DNA from: Pseudomonadota bacterium
GTDB taxonomy: Bacteria; Pseudomonadota; Alphaproteobacteria; Sneathiellales; Sneathiellaceae
DNA: 64,000 nucleotides
Assembly (NCBI GenBank): GCA_024743055.1
Contig: JANSXH010000005.1
Coordinates: 173,419 to 237,418, forward strand
Reading direction: 5' to 3'
Part shown: positions 9,848 to 17,942 of the stretch, in pieces
Layout of the letters: each line of letters opens with the position of its first letter
Numbering within the stretch: position 1 is the first letter of the stretch
The notes under the pieces: generated by a model
What the model was told of the DNA's origin: nothing
The model's database searches: none
What the model saw: the letters and a program-made list of their open reading frames with translations, nothing else
Program-made: the position numbers and the translations under genes

Positions 9848-10725
9848 CAGCGCTCCCTCAGCTTTGGATTGAACGCATCATTGAGGCCGTCTCCAACCAA
9901 ACTAAAACCTAGCACAGTGAGAAAGATCATGAAGCCAGGGAAGGTCACCGCCCACCAGGCATCAAGGATATATTCTCGCCCAGCTCCGATCATCAGGCCC
10001 CAGCTGAAAACATTGGGATCTCCGAGCCCAAGAAAACTGAGACCGGCTTCAAACAGAATAGCAATACCAATGGTTAGGGTGGCCGAGACAATCAACGGTG
10101 CCAGCGCATTGGGTAGGATAACCCGCCACATGATACGGCTGTTCTTCGCCCCCACTGAACGGGCAGCATTGACATATTCTAAAGTCCGAATTCGTAAAAA
10201 CTCTGCCCGTGTTAAACGTGCCGTCGTTGGCCAACTGACAATGCCGATAGCAAGAGCAACGATATAGATACTTGGCGGAAATAAAGTGACTAGCACCATG
10301 GCAAACAATAGCGCCGGCAAGACTTGGAAGAACTCGGTAATGCGCATCAAAACTTCATCGACCGCACCTCGGAAAAACCCCGCGAAAGCTCCCATTAGAA
10401 TGCCAATTGTAATCGTAATAAAGCCGGCAGCAAGCCCAACATATAATGTCGCCGATCCTCCGTGTATCAAGCCTGCCAGGATGTCTCGACCTAGATAGTC
10501 TGTACCGAGCGGTGCCCGCTCTGTTTCGCCGGGGGCAGTGAGCGGAGCCCAGATCACTTCGAACGGATCTACCGAATATAAAAACGGACCCACATAGGTA
10601 AAGAGAACTACGAGAATCAGCAGAATAAGGCCAAGCATACCCGCCCAGCTCTGGCGAAAAGCGCGCATCGCTTCGCGGATCGGGCTTTGGCTTTCAACAA
10701 CAATGGGTTCGTCAACAGTTGCCAT
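9847..10725 (-). CDS. ABC importer permease (DppC/OppC type)
   Basis: 292 residues. N-terminal OppC-type cytoplasmic lead and first helix (WAGMLGLILLILVVLFTYVG), then the LGTDYLGRDILAGLIHGG motif diagnostic of DppC-like subunits. The binding-protein-dependent transport domain contains the EAA-loop segment EYVNAARSVGAKNSRIMWRV, which contacts the ATPases. About six membrane helices. It is 1 bp downstream of the DppB-type permease and works as its heterodimer partner. Confidence 0.95.
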   Translation of the reverse strand: MATVDEPIVVESQSPIREAMRAFRQSWAGMLGLILLILVVLFTYVGPFLYSVDPFEVIWAPLTAPGETERAPLGTDYLGRDILAGLIHGGSATLYVGLAAGFITITIGILMGAFAGFFRGAVDEVLMRITEFFQVLPALLFAMVLVTLFPPSIYIVALAIGIVSWPTTARLTRAEFLRIRTLEYVNAARSVGAKNSRIMWRVILPNALAPLIVSATLTIGIAILFEAGLSFLGLGDPNVFSWGLMIGAGREYILDAWWAVTFPGFMIFLTVLGFSLVGDGLNDAFNPKLRER

Positions 10726-10726
10726 G

Positions 10727-11704
10727 TCAGCCTCCTGTCCGAATGCGCGGATCGACGATCCGATACACGAGATCTGTAATCAAGTTGGCGATAATCACCA
10801 ATACTGAGGAGAAAAACAGAATGCCAAGGACAGTCGGGTAATCGCGGGCAAGAATGGATTCAAATGCCAGGGTCCCTAAACCTGGCCAGCTGAAAACCGT
10901 CTCAACAAGAACGGCACCTGAGACAATACTGCCAAACTGCAGTCCGGCAATGGTTACAACAGGCAGAATGGCATTGCGAAGGGCATGATGAGTGTAAACT
11001 TTGGTTTCTGCAACGCCCTTGGCACGAGCCGTTCGGATATAGTCTGAGCCAAGAATTTCCAGCATGCTGGCACGTGTCAGTCGTGCATATTGCGCGAGAT
11101 AGACAATGCCGAGGGTCAAGGCGGGCAAAACCAGATGATGAAGAACATCCAGGATAAAGCCAAAAAATCCGGTATCTTTGGTGATGTCAAACATATTGGC
11201 GATGGGAAATATGGGAATGACCCAGGCAAACAGGATGACCAGCATCAGGCCCGTCCAGAAAATGGGCGCAGAATAGCCCACCACAGAAACAAGGGTCACC
11301 AATCCGCTGACTATTCCCTTAGGCTTGTGGGACGCCAGCACTCCCAGCAAGGTCCCCACGGCGATGGCAAAAAGCAGCGCCGTCACAACAAGAAGAATGG
11401 TTGCCCCGGCCCGACCTGCCACGAGGTCGAGAACCGGTGCATTATAGAAAAAAGACTGACCCAAGTCCCCTTGTAGTGCCCGCTCGAGATAGACGCCAAG
11501 CTGAACATAGATTGGTTTGTCCAACCCATAGGTCTTGCGGATATCGGCGAGCATTTCCTCGGTCGCTCCGCCCATCTCCCCGGCAATCACATCCGCCGGA
11601 TCCCCGGGTGCAAGATGGATAAGCAGGAAGTTGAGCACAAGGACCGCAAGAACCAGCACAAATGCGTGGAACAAGCGACGGACAACCATCCACGCCATAT
11701 TCAT
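10727..11704 (-). CDS. ABC importer permease (DppB/OppB type)
   Basis: 325 residues. Starts with the typical DppB helix (RRLFHAFVLVLAVLVLNFLL) and the IHLAPGDPADVIAGE segment. EAA loop: LEILGSDYIRTARAKGVAE. Ends with DLVYRIVDPRIRTGG, the usual DppB C-terminus (YxxxDPRIR). Heterodimerises with the DppC-type subunit in the inner membrane. The Shine-Dalgarno before the ATG at 11704 is weak, and the ATG at 11698 is an alternative start. It lies 42 bp after the binding-protein gene. Confidence 0.95.
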   Translation of the reverse strand: MNMAWMVVRRLFHAFVLVLAVLVLNFLLIHLAPGDPADVIAGEMGGATEEMLADIRKTYGLDKPIYVQLGVYLERALQGDLGQSFFYNAPVLDLVAGRAGATILLVVTALLFAIAVGTLLGVLASHKPKGIVSGLVTLVSVVGYSAPIFWTGLMLVILFAWVIPIFPIANMFDITKDTGFFGFILDVLHHLVLPALTLGIVYLAQYARLTRASMLEILGSDYIRTARAKGVAETKVYTHHALRNAILPVVTIAGLQFGSIVSGAVLVETVFSWPGLGTLAFESILARDYPTVLGILFFSSVLVIIANLITDLVYRIVDPRIRTGG

Positions 11705-11746
11705 GTGGATGGTGTCCGTACTGTGTAATCTGGGTCTGAACGCATT

Positions 11747-13327
11747 TTACTTGAGGTAAATTTCGTCCATGGGGGCCATTGTTCCCCAAATCGTCATCGG
11801 CGGGTTACCAATATTTTTGGCATGGGCCGTGTGATAGGGGAGCATATTGATGTAGGCAATTGGGGCTTCATCAACAATGATTTCCTGAGCCTTGTTATAA
11901 AGCTCAATACGCTTAGCCTGATCCAATTCAGATCCAGCTGCCGCTAACAAGGCATCCACTTCCTCATTGCAATAGCTCTGAGTATTGGACCAGATCACGC
12001 CCTTTTTGATATTGTCGCACAGGTATGTGCGATGCACACCGATCACCGGGTCACCCCAGTTGAAAACGATATCCATGCTCATATCGAATTCGTGCCCGCT
12101 GACCCGTTTCGCCCAAGTCGGGAAATCAGGGGAGGCACGCAGTTCTACATCGATACCTACTTTCTTGAGCTGGGGCTTCAGATACTCCGCAACACCTTTT
12201 TGCAGCTCTGCAGCGTTCGGGATATAGTCGATGGTCAGCTTGAAGCGCATGTCGTCGTCACCACGCTTAAAACCAGCCTCGTCAAGCAACGCATTGGCCT
12301 TGTCGAGATCCAGATCATATTTGTTAGCATTAGCCGCATAGAATGGGCTGCCGGGAACAATAGGGCCGGTCGCTGCTTTGGACTGACCGCCATGCAGGGC
12401 ATTGACGATAAAGTCACGGTCGAGCGCATATGCAATCGCCTGACGGACCCGTTTGTCTTTCAGGTATTCGTTCTTGGTGTTGAATTCCAGCCAGTTGACC
12501 GGACCAACAGCTTCGTAGCCGCGATCTGTGACAATGACATTATCGCTCTTTTTCAAACGCGCGATGTCTTTTGTCGTGGCCAGGAATGGATACATATTGA
12601 CTTCGCCCTTATCGACAGCGAGGGCAAGACTTGTAGGATCCTTGTAGTTCTTAATGATGATTTTATCGAGATAGGGACGCCCCTCAATGAAATAATCGGG
12701 GTTTTTCTCAAGAATAATATATTCACCCGGCTTAAATTCAGAGAACTTGAACGGGCCGGAGCCCACTGGGGCGCTGTTCGCCGGATGACTTTTCGCGTCC
12801 TGTCCATCTCCATAAACATGTTTCGGGATAATTGGCAGCAAGGCACTGGACATAGCCAGGAAGGCTGCAGGATGCGGCTTTTCAAAATTGATCACTGCCG
12901 TATGAGCATCAGGTGTATCGACACTGGTTACAGGAGCAAACATGGATTTAAACGGGTGGTTGTCCTTCACTGTTTGCAAAGAGAAAGCGACATCCTCTGA
13001 AGTAACTGGCTTGCCATCATGGAATTTCGCGTTTTTGCGCAAATTCAAGGTAATGCTCTTTCCATCATCGGAAACAGTCCAACTTTCTGCCAGATAAGGT
13101 TGCGCTTCCCAGTTTTCATTAAAACGTAAAGGCGTCGCAAATATCTGTGTTCCCGGTACCGCGGTGGCGATTCCTGACTGAACTGCCGGGTTCAAATGGC
13201 GTGCCTTTTGGGTTGTGCCCACAACTAAAGTACCGCCACTTTTTGGCTCATCAGCCTGGACAAACGCGCTTGAACCAGCCGTTGCCATCATGGCTGCGGT
13301 CGCAACCATAATTCCAAATTTCCTCAT
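11747..13327 (-). CDS. periplasmic substrate-binding protein of the peptide-type ABC importer
   Basis: 526 residues from the ATG at 13327, preferred over an upstream codon because AGGAGG lies 5-10 bp before it and the signal peptide begins there (MRKFGIMVATAAMMATAGSSA, probable cleavage after VQA). Solute-binding family 5 fold: KSGGTLVVGTTQKARHLNP at the mature N-terminus, FHDGKPVTSEDVAFSLQ and the later KRVRQAIAYALDRDFIV are the classical family landmarks. It captures the substrate in the periplasm for the permeases encoded downstream. The length suits peptides or peptide-sized ligands. A LysR-type box lies about 90 bp upstream. Confidence 0.95.
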   Translation of the reverse strand: MRKFGIMVATAAMMATAGSSAFVQADEPKSGGTLVVGTTQKARHLNPAVQSGIATAVPGTQIFATPLRFNENWEAQPYLAESWTVSDDGKSITLNLRKNAKFHDGKPVTSEDVAFSLQTVKDNHPFKSMFAPVTSVDTPDAHTAVINFEKPHPAAFLAMSSALLPIIPKHVYGDGQDAKSHPANSAPVGSGPFKFSEFKPGEYIILEKNPDYFIEGRPYLDKIIIKNYKDPTSLALAVDKGEVNMYPFLATTKDIARLKKSDNVIVTDRGYEAVGPVNWLEFNTKNEYLKDKRVRQAIAYALDRDFIVNALHGGQSKAATGPIVPGSPFYAANANKYDLDLDKANALLDEAGFKRGDDDMRFKLTIDYIPNAAELQKGVAEYLKPQLKKVGIDVELRASPDFPTWAKRVSGHEFDMSMDIVFNWGDPVIGVHRTYLCDNIKKGVIWSNTQSYCNEEVDALLAAAGSELDQAKRIELYNKAQEIIVDEAPIAYINMLPYHTAHAKNIGNPPMTIWGTMAPMDEIYLK

Positions 13328-13419
13328 CCCTGCCTCCTGTGACATCGAACATTATAATTTTGTATTTTTTTGGTTATTTGAGGCTAAAGAAGATTCAATC
13401 ATCCGTAAAATATATTTTT

Positions 13420-13434
13420 ATACTGTTATTATAA
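13420..13434. promoter_or_regulatory. candidate LysR-type box upstream of the binding-protein gene
   Basis: ATACTGTTATTATAA contains a T-N11-A core (T13421 to A13433) and the pattern ATAC-N7-TATAA. The same ATAC-N7-TATAA pattern recurs at 14430-14444 in front of the amidohydrolase gene. It sits about 93 bp upstream of the binding-protein ATG, between that gene and the LysR gene, where an activator would act. Confidence 0.4.
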
Positions 13435-13449
13435 CATTTTACCGAGGAA

Positions 13450-14406
13450 CTAGCCTTGTGTTCCCTCCGGCAAGGTCGCCTGGTTAAAGGCTCCTGAATC
13501 CCGAAGTCGCACGCAAGTGTCGATCACTACATGAGCGGCCTTACTGAGCTGAACGTCGCTACGATGCAAGATTCCATATTCAACAGCAGTATAATGTGGT
13601 TTGAGCGGAATCCGCACCAGATCGCCAACTGTATATTGTTGTTTTTGAAGCGGACGCAAATTGAAAATGGAATATCCGAGTCCGGCAGCCACCATATTGC
13701 GGACCATCTCGCCGGTCTGAGAGGAATAGGCTACTTTTGGGGACAAATCGTCGTTGTTAAACAGGCTAAACATATACTCCCGTGTCTGATCTAGGTCCAA
13801 CAGGACCATTGGCTCGTTGCAGACATCTTTCAGGGACAACAAGCTGCGCTTTGACAGGGCGTGGTTGTGAGGGAGGACAATATGAGGTGGGGCATTGAAC
13901 AAAGGAATGAAGGCAACGTTCATGCTCAAACTTAAATTGGCGTCGAGGGTGAGGTTAGCTCCAATCGCCAGATCAATTTCATTATCCGCCACATGCCTCA
14001 GATTTTTTAGGGTGTCGCCTTCTGTAAGGTGAATTGAGATTCCCGGATAATTCTCTGCCACTGATTTCGTAATCATTGGAAGAAGTATCGGTGCCGCTGG
14101 CGTGAAGCATCCAAGGGTTATAGAGCCGTTAATCGTCTTAGCTTGTTCATCCATTGCTTCTTCGAAAACGGTATGCGCTTTTAGTAGATGCCGAGCATTC
14201 GAGAGGAATCCGTGGCCAAATTGGGTCGCGTAAATGCCTTTTGATGGCGAGCGATTAAAGATCCGCTTGTTGGTCTGGGCTTCTATGGCATCGATGGCTG
14301 ATGAAATCGATGAAGGCGAGATATTGAGGGCTTTTGCAGCACCGGTAATGGATTGTTGACGAGCGGCGATATCAATGTACCTGAGCTGTTTGAGAGTATA
14401 TCGCAT
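13450..14406 (-). CDS. LysR-family transcriptional regulator
   Basis: 318 residues. The N-terminal winged helix is clear: LKQLRYIDIAARQQSITGAA with ALNISPSSISSAIDAIEAQ. The C-terminal periplasmic-binding-like effector domain follows (SITLGCFTPAAPILLPMITK). A good Shine-Dalgarno (GAGGAATGG) precedes the ATG at 14406. It is divergent from the amidohydrolase/GTPase pair and directly upstream of the ABC importer genes in the same orientation. With a T-N11-A box on each side it probably controls both units in response to the imported compound or its product. Confidence 0.9.
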   Translation of the reverse strand: MRYTLKQLRYIDIAARQQSITGAAKALNISPSSISSAIDAIEAQTNKRIFNRSPSKGIYATQFGHGFLSNARHLLKAHTVFEEAMDEQAKTINGSITLGCFTPAAPILLPMITKSVAENYPGISIHLTEGDTLKNLRHVADNEIDLAIGANLTLDANLSLSMNVAFIPLFNAPPHIVLPHNHALSKRSLLSLKDVCNEPMVLLDLDQTREYMFSLFNNDDLSPKVAYSSQTGEMVRNMVAAGLGYSIFNLRPLQKQQYTVGDLVRIPLKPHYTAVEYGILHRSDVQLSKAAHVVIDTCVRLRDSGAFNQATLPEGTQG

Positions 14407-14429
14407 CCATTCCTCAGAAAATTGTAGTA

Positions 14430-14444
14430 ATACCCGCAGTATAA
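14430..14444. promoter_or_regulatory. candidate LysR-type box in the LysR/amidohydrolase divergent promoter
   Basis: ATACCCGCAGTATAA has dyad arms ATAC and GTAT and a T-N11-A core (T14431 to A14443). Its centre is about 78 bp from the amidohydrolase start, a usual place for the LysR recognition site. The layout ATAC-N7-TATAA matches 13420-13434. Confidence 0.45.
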
Positions 14445-14514
14445 TCTATTTTTCAGAGGTTAAAGCCCGCACTAAACTCTGTCCAACAAAAAACACCGTT
14501 GGGAGGAGCATACC

Positions 14515-16146
14515 TTGTCGGGCACTACAGTTTTCAAAGCAAAAAAAATAATCACGATGAACCCTGTTCAGCCCGAGGCCACACATGTCGCCATCCGCGA
14601 TGGCCGCATCCTAGCGGCTGGAACAGAGCAAGAATTAGCTGGATGGGGAGACCATAATCTGGACACAAGCTTTGAGGACAAAATTCTCATGCCCGGCTTT
14701 GTAGAAGGTCACTGTCATCTGATGGCAGGCGGTATCTGGCAGTTTACTTATGTCGGTTACCAGGACCGGATCGATCCTGATGGGAAGCATTGGCCTGGCG
14801 TTAAATCCCTGGAAGAAGTTTTGGAAAGATTGAAGGAAGCCGAGGCCAAGCTCGGCCCAGAAGAGCCGCTGGTTGCCTGGGGTTTCGATCCAATTTTCCT
14901 GATGGCTCGTCGGCTTGACAAGAATGACCTGGATGCGGTCAGCAGTGATCGGCCAATCGCTGTCGTCCATTCCAACTTTCATTTGATGACAGTCAACTCA
15001 GCATCCTTAAAGTTGGCGAACTATGTCGCTGATATGGGCGTGGACGGGATTGCAATAGGCGAGGACGGCACGCCCAATGGTGAATTGCAGGAAATGGCAG
15101 CAATGTTTCCGATCATGCGTCGGCTGGGAATTAATTTGAGAGAGCTTGGCCGTTCCAGATCCAGCATCATCGATTTTGGCAAGGTCTGTAATCGAGTTGG
15201 CGTGACGACAGCTGCAGACCTCATCAACGATCTGCCGGATGAGGATGTAGCGGAAATGACATCGATCACTTCTGAGGATAGTTATCCGATCCGCCTGCTC
15301 TCCATGCTGAATGCTCTGGCACAGCCTGTTGATGAAACCCGAGATCGCGCGCTTGAACTCGCTCACCACTCTACAGATAAACTGCGATTGGGCGGGGTAA
15401 AAATTGTGACAGACGGCTCTATCCAGGGCTTTACGGCACGTATCAGATGGCCAGGCCATTTTAACGGTGCGCCCAACGGGATCTGGAACATCTTGCCAGA
15501 CCAGCTCAATGAGCTGGTTTCCGTTCTCAATGATGCCGGGGTCCAAATGCATATCCACACAAATGGGGATGAAGCCATCGAAGCTGCCCTAGATGCTCTG
15601 GAAATCGCTAAAGCAAAAAATAACCGCCCAGATCTCAGGCATGTGCTACAGCATTGCCAAATGGCGGACAGAGCGCAATTCCGCAAAATGAACCGGCTGG
15701 GGGTTTGTGCGAACTTGTTTGCCAACCATCTTTATTATTTCGGCGACAAACATTATGAACTGACGATTGGACCAGACCGAGCGACGCGAATGGACGCTTG
15801 TCAGTCCGCCCTCGATTTCGGAGTGACTTTCACTATACATTCCGATGCGCCAGTGACGCCAATGGCACCCCTTTTTACCGCCTGGTGCGCTGTGAACCGC
15901 CAGACGGAAAGCGGTCGGGTTCTTGGGGAATACGAAAAAATTACCGTCGATGAGGCCCTTGAAGCCATTACACTAGGGGCTGCCAGCACATTGCAGATGG
16001 ACCATGAAGTTGGCTCTGTGGAAGTTGGTAAATGGGCGGACTTCGCCGTTCTTGAAGACGATCCACAGAAAATTGCACCGGAAAGCCTTAAAGATGTAAA
16101 GGTCTGGGGCACGGTCCTGGCCGGAGAAAAATTTCAAACCCCATGA
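14515..16146 (+). CDS. metal-dependent amidohydrolase (family 3, YtcJ/NfdA-like)
   Basis: 543 residues. Starts at TTG 14515, supported by GGGAGGAG (14501-14508) and by the usual beta-sandwich lead KAKKIITMNPVQPEATHVAI. Metal-site motifs in order: MPGFVEGHCHL (HxH), the lysine in GGVKIVTDGSI (carboxylated bridging Lys in the family), HIHTNGDEA, QHCQM and HSDAPV (final Asp). The C-terminus returns to the sandwich with GSVEVGKWADFAVLEDDP. The family includes N-substituted formamide deformylase, so cleavage of an amide or formamide bond is likely, probably with zinc. It is followed with ATGA overlap by a G3E metallochaperone, and the divergent operon encodes a peptide-type importer that could supply the substrate. 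Confidence 0.9.
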   Translation: MSGTTVFKAKKIITMNPVQPEATHVAIRDGRILAAGTEQELAGWGDHNLDTSFEDKILMPGFVEGHCHLMAGGIWQFTYVGYQDRIDPDGKHWPGVKSLEEVLERLKEAEAKLGPEEPLVAWGFDPIFLMARRLDKNDLDAVSSDRPIAVVHSNFHLMTVNSASLKLANYVADMGVDGIAIGEDGTPNGELQEMAAMFPIMRRLGINLRELGRSRSSIIDFGKVCNRVGVTTAADLINDLPDEDVAEMTSITSEDSYPIRLLSMLNALAQPVDETRDRALELAHHSTDKLRLGGVKIVTDGSIQGFTARIRWPGHFNGAPNGIWNILPDQLNELVSVLNDAGVQMHIHTNGDEAIEAALDALEIAKAKNNRPDLRHVLQHCQMADRAQFRKMNRLGVCANLFANHLYYFGDKHYELTIGPDRATRMDACQSALDFGVTFTIHSDAPVTPMAPLFTAWCAVNRQTESGRVLGEYEKITVDEALEAITLGAASTLQMDHEVGSVEVGKWADFAVLEDDPQKIAPESLKDVKVWGTVLAGEKFQTP

Positions 16147-17078
16147 CACCTCGAGAGACCCCTTTACCCATGACAGTTCTTTCCGGGTTTTTAGGATCGG
16201 GAAAGACCACCCTGGTGAACTATCTCCTACGGCATAATGAAGGGCAGAAAATCCTTGTTCTGGTGAATGATTTCGGTGCCTTGCCGATTGATGAAGACTT
16301 GATTGAATCTCAGGACGGCGAGATTCTCAGCCTCGCCAACGGCTGCGCCTGTTGTAGTATGGGGGGTGATCTGTTCGAAGCCTTTGACGCAGCCCTCAAA
16401 TTTGAGCCTGCACCAGATCAGTTGCTTATCGAAGCGAGCGGTGTCGCAGAACCACGCCGGATCGCCAACTTCGCCCGAGCAGAACCCGATCTACAGCTCA
16501 ACGGTATTGTGACAATTGTCGATGCTGCAAATATGGAGGACGGCCTTCAGGATCCGAGACTGTTAGACGTCATGAAGGAACAGATAAGCTCTGCACATAT
16601 TTTATTGCTCAATAAATGTGATCTCGTATCTCAGGTGCAGAAAAATCGGGCAAGGAATAAACTTAAGGACCTTAACGACGAAGTGAAACCCATTGATATC
16701 AATCATGGAAGAGTTCCTCCGGACATCATATTTGGCAAAGGGAAGGCTGCTGATATGACTGCGATAGAGACCAAGTCGCAGCATAACCATGGCGATATAT
16801 TCGACCATTGGGCATTGAAGTCACAAAAACTGTTCGAAAAGCATGCCTTGTGGGAAACCGTTTCATCCCTACCAAGCACGGTTTTGAGATTTAAGGGTAT
16901 TTTCAGAAGCCCGGATGCAACAACTGCCTGGAGCATTCACAAAGTAGGCGCACATGTGGATATCGCCAGAATAGAAGAACCGTCTTTTGCAGAACCGTAT
17001 TCCGAATTCGTTGCCATCGGTCTAAAAGAAGACAAAATCTCTGAAGTACTTGAAGCCGCATTTCAGAAAGATCAATGA
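16143..17078 (+). CDS. G3E-family (CobW/COG0523) metal-chaperone GTPase
   Basis: 311 residues. P-loop GFLGSGKTTLVN at the N-terminus, the CXCC metal-binding motif in NGCACCSMGGDLFEAF, the IEASGVAEPRRIA switch segment, the guanine-specificity motif NKCD (LLLNKCDLV), and a CobW C-terminal domain (FKGIFRSPDATTAWSIHKVG). COG0523 proteins use GTP to deliver metals, usually zinc, to client enzymes. It begins inside the last codons of the amidohydrolase gene (ATGA, 16143-16146), so the client is probably that metal-dependent hydrolase. This is inference from context; no general zinc-starvation (Zur) box was recognised. Confidence 0.9.
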   Translation: MTPRETPLPMTVLSGFLGSGKTTLVNYLLRHNEGQKILVLVNDFGALPIDEDLIESQDGEILSLANGCACCSMGGDLFEAFDAALKFEPAPDQLLIEASGVAEPRRIANFARAEPDLQLNGIVTIVDAANMEDGLQDPRLLDVMKEQISSAHILLLNKCDLVSQVQKNRARNKLKDLNDEVKPIDINHGRVPPDIIFGKGKAADMTAIETKSQHNHGDIFDHWALKSQKLFEKHALWETVSSLPSTVLRFKGIFRSPDATTAWSIHKVGAHVDIARIEEPSFAEPYSEFVAIGLKEDKISEVLEAAFQKDQ

Positions 17079-17091
17079 TTGCTCGATCGTG

Positions 17092-17919
17092 TCAGCTTTT
17101 CTTTCTGTTTAGTCGATAGAGCAGATTGATGAAGTCATTGTATCTGGTTGGTGTTAGTCGCTGAATAATATCAAGAAGCTTGGCGTCTCCGCCGATCAGG
17201 ATGCGCTTTCGGCCCTTCTCGACCCCGGAAAGAATGACATTTGCAGCTTCCTCTGAAGTTGTACGAGCCCCCTTCTCAAAGGCACGGGTAAACTCCTCCA
17301 TATTTTTGGCGCCAAAGCCGGGTGAATTGAAACGGGCGTTTCGAGCAATGCTCGTCTTTATGCCGCCAGGATGAACACTACAAACTGTTATGCCTTTTTT
17401 GGATACTTCCTGAGCTAGAGACTCGGTAAATCCACGAACGGCAAATTTACTGGCATTATAGCTGCTTTGCGAAGGAACAGAAATCAGCCCAAATAGACTG
17501 GAGACATTGATAATCGCCCCCTCTCCCCTTTCTAGAAAATGCGGTAGAAAGGCTTTACTACCATGGACCACGCCCCAGAAATTAATATTCATGATCCAAT
17601 GAAAATCCTCGTAAGAGAGGTCATCGGCGGAGTTGACAACTGTGACACCGGCATTATTGAAAACAAAATCTACTGTTCCAAATTCGCTTACAGCATCCTG
17701 AGCCCAACTCTCTACAGCATCTCTATCGCTTACATCGAGAACCGTCAGTGAACATCCGACATTTTGATCCGCAATCAGTGCTTTCGTCTCATCAAGCCTT
17801 TCCTCGGAAATATCGCTGAGCGCCAGATTGCAGCCCTTACGTGCCAGGCTCAGGCTTAGAGCACGACCTATGCCTGAGCCAGCACCCGTAATGGCGGCTG
17901 TTTTTCCCTGATAGTCCAT
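17092..17919 (-). CDS. short-chain dehydrogenase/reductase
   Basis: 275 residues. Classical SDR: cofactor motif AAITGAGSGIGRALSLSLA (9-27), NNAGV, the catalytic serine in INVSSLFG and YNASK with Tyr and Lys. The C-terminal tail (KRILIGGDAKLLDIIQRLTP) resembles membrane-proximal lipid or steroid-type SDRs but does not fix the substrate. It lies 23 bp downstream of the Baeyer-Villiger-type monooxygenase and is probably co-transcribed. A ketone made or removed by the SDR could be the monooxygenase substrate. Confidence 0.9.
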   Translation of the reverse strand: MDYQGKTAAITGAGSGIGRALSLSLARKGCNLALSDISEERLDETKALIADQNVGCSLTVLDVSDRDAVESWAQDAVSEFGTVDFVFNNAGVTVVNSADDLSYEDFHWIMNINFWGVVHGSKAFLPHFLERGEGAIINVSSLFGLISVPSQSSYNASKFAVRGFTESLAQEVSKKGITVCSVHPGGIKTSIARNARFNSPGFGAKNMEEFTRAFEKGARTTSEEAANVILSGVEKGRKRILIGGDAKLLDIIQRLTPTRYNDFINLLYRLNRKKS

Positions 17920-17942
17920 ATTGCTTCCCTGTTATTTATGCT

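Noticed and set aside
12032..13000. 322-codon plus-strand frame
   Set aside because: Antisense to the substrate-binding protein gene, which has clear family motifs and a signal peptide; no domain in the antisense translation.
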